A stretch of 64,000 bases of DNA. It comes from Pseudanabaena minima. GTDB taxonomy: Bacteria; Cyanobacteriota; Cyanobacteriia; Pseudanabaenales; Pseudanabaenaceae. How positions within the stretch are numbered: position 1 is the first letter of the stretch; each line of letters begins with the position of its first letter. Below, one piece after another: positions 62,787 through 64,000 of this stretch. The position numbers and the translations under genes are program-made. Under the pieces are notes generated by a model. The model was not told where the DNA came from, searched no databases, and saw nothing but the letters and a program-made list of their open reading frames with translations. The stretch covers positions 3,038,001 through 3,102,000 of the forward strand of contig NZ_CP159508.1 of assembly GCF_051131155.1 (NCBI RefSeq), given 5' to 3'.

Positions 62787-64000
62787 GTAATTGCTCAACC
62801 TATAGAAAACAATGATTTGAGAGGATTCAAAGCGATAAGAATGGACTCAAAAGCAGAAAAGCCTTGTCTTTTTCCAGTATTGACAATGGAACGAACAGCC
62901 GCAAATAAGTCACGCCCCCAATCGGAGCGAAAACCATTCGTAACTTTTCTAAAAATGACACTCCAACGTAAAGCCTGTTCGCTAGAGTTATTAGTTGGCG
63001 GGATGGTGTGGTCATCCAAAAACAGAAATAAGTTTTCTCGTAATTCTAGATATCGCTTCTGTAATCTAAGTCCATCTTCTTGAGTAGGTAACAGAGCTAA
63101 AATATTGTCGAGGTCTCGATACAATCGACATCGATATTGATAACGAGTAGAGTCAGCTAAATCCGACCATCGCCTTCGCAGCACCAAAGCTCGTAGCAGC
63201 AGCTTTTTCATCCTGCCAGAGAAAATCTGGTCTCCTGCATCAATTCCATACTGACAATCTCTGAGTTGATGGGCAAGACAAACTTGCCATTCTGTCGCTG
63301 GATTGGTCTTTTGGGCGCTAAACAAATCTGATACCCACACCTCTGGTTGATGCTCTGCCATCACTTCGGCGATGACATCTGCGCCTCTAGACGGTCGGAT
63401 GATATGAAAACATACTTGTTCGTTCTGAAATACCCATTCCCATTGATTTTTACCGTTTACCCTTGCTCTGGTTTCGTCACTGCATACTAGACGAGATGTT
63501 TTTAGGGCTTGGAGTATTCCTGTCACCTCCGACTCTAGTTGTCCTTTCACCCTTGTTAAGAGATTGGCGATACCTCCTTCTGATATCTCTAAGCCAAATA
63601 CTTCACTCAGCATTTGCTGCATTCTTCCATAGCTTATACCGTGACTGTATCTCATCGTTGTCACTAGGGCAGCTATTCTTTCTCCAAAGGGACTTCCTAC
63701 TTCAAGTCCTACGGGTAATGCTGCGATTTGTTCCTGTCCACAATGCTCACACTTGCATCCATACCTTTCGATTCTGGTAACGATGGGCTTGATTGGTGGT
63801 ATATCGATCTTGTCGTATCGTTCCAGTAATACCTGCATTGATTCAGCGATCTCTTTCCCACATTCTGCACAACTTTTTACAGTTGCTTTGAGCGTTTGGT
63901 CTGGATTTTCACTCAGTTGACGACCTCCTCCATCTCTTCCTATACTTCCTGCTCGTTTGCCTTCTGTTTTTCTGGATTATTGATTTCCGCTTTAAATCCT
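62787..64000 (-). mobile_element. IS66-like insertion element, cut by the window edge
   Basis: The left boundary is placed at GTAATTGCTC (62787) because IS66 ends commonly begin GTAA and the disrupted gene stops matching there. The other end lies beyond 64000. It carries the transposase described separately. Confidence 0.65.
62795..63976 (-). pseudogene. IS66-family transposase (TnpC), apparent frameshift near its 5' part
   Basis: DDE transposase of the IS66 type: a zinc-finger segment (KSCAECGKEI, then YGCKCEHCGQEQ), LVCSDETRARVNG (first D), VWVSDLFSAQ (second D), CLAHQLRDCQYG and PPTNNSSEQALRW (E). The frame is open from 63976 down to 62795, but a TAA (63977-63979) blocks it upstream. Beyond that, a different frame continues with GFKAEINNPEK, as expected for the family. 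One missing base in the A-run around 63967-63971 would explain this, so the copy is probably inactive unless the sequence has an error. Confidence 0.7.

Overview
The window is chromosomal DNA from a phycoerythrin-containing cyanobacterium. The evidence is a cpeB-cpeA-cpeY-cpeZ phycoerythrin cluster, very frequent HIP1 octamers (GCGATCGC), an HmpF-type motility protein, cyanobacterial families such as DUF3288 and TIGR03943, and a type III glutamine synthetase. A Pseudanabaena-like filamentous genus is the best inference. It is not proven, because no rRNA is present.

Layout. 1-5.7 kb carries housekeeping genes on the minus strand (rplY, purA, an FAD oxidoreductase, an isoaspartyl peptidase, ffh). 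5.8-9.3 kb is accessory: an AAA ATPase/DUF4143 gene behind a large palindrome, then an IS5/IS1182-like element. 9.4-13 kb is one giant hybrid histidine kinase whose GAF domain has the two-cysteine signature of a DXCF cyanobacteriochrome. 13-34 kb mixes RNA-modification genes (dus, an RluA-family synthase, rsmI, tRNA-Gly), a UbiB kinase, a cyclophilin, hmpF, an OppC-type permease, an IS630 element, tldD, and two glycan enzymes (GT4 and a GH57 branching enzyme). After a 1.3-kb gene-poor gap come a LysM/M23 envelope protein and pheS. 39.2-44.8 kb is an ABC-exported polysaccharide island: permease, ATPase, fucosyltransferase, GT2 and GT4. It ends at a nest of mobile DNA. 46-52 kb holds a TIGR03943 protein, a methyltransferase and the phycoerythrin operon. 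52-62 kb holds a MalK-type ATPase, a Uma2 nuclease, hrcA, a PP2C phosphatase, NAD(P)HX repair and glnN. At the right edge an IS66-type element has cut off the 5' end of a gene for a probable exported protein.

The most unusual feature is between the genes. More than twenty long, nearly perfect hairpins (12-29 bp stems) with three-nucleotide loops, mostly in a GC-NNN-GC apex, sit at gene ends. Their arm sequences differ from locus to locus. There are also MITE-like elements with TATAGCA ends, a second MITE-like family whose ends resemble those of the resident IS630 element, and period-7 tandem arrays found as facing inverted pairs. At 44.9-46.3 kb three layers are nested (element within element within element). 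Related copies elsewhere in the window show what the uninterrupted sites looked like.

Possible functional links: the kinase and the phycoerythrin operon both suggest light-colour responses; hmpF may couple to the same behaviour; the GT4, GH57 and ABC-exporter genes belong to storage and surface glycan metabolism. All functions are read from sequence. No searches were run.
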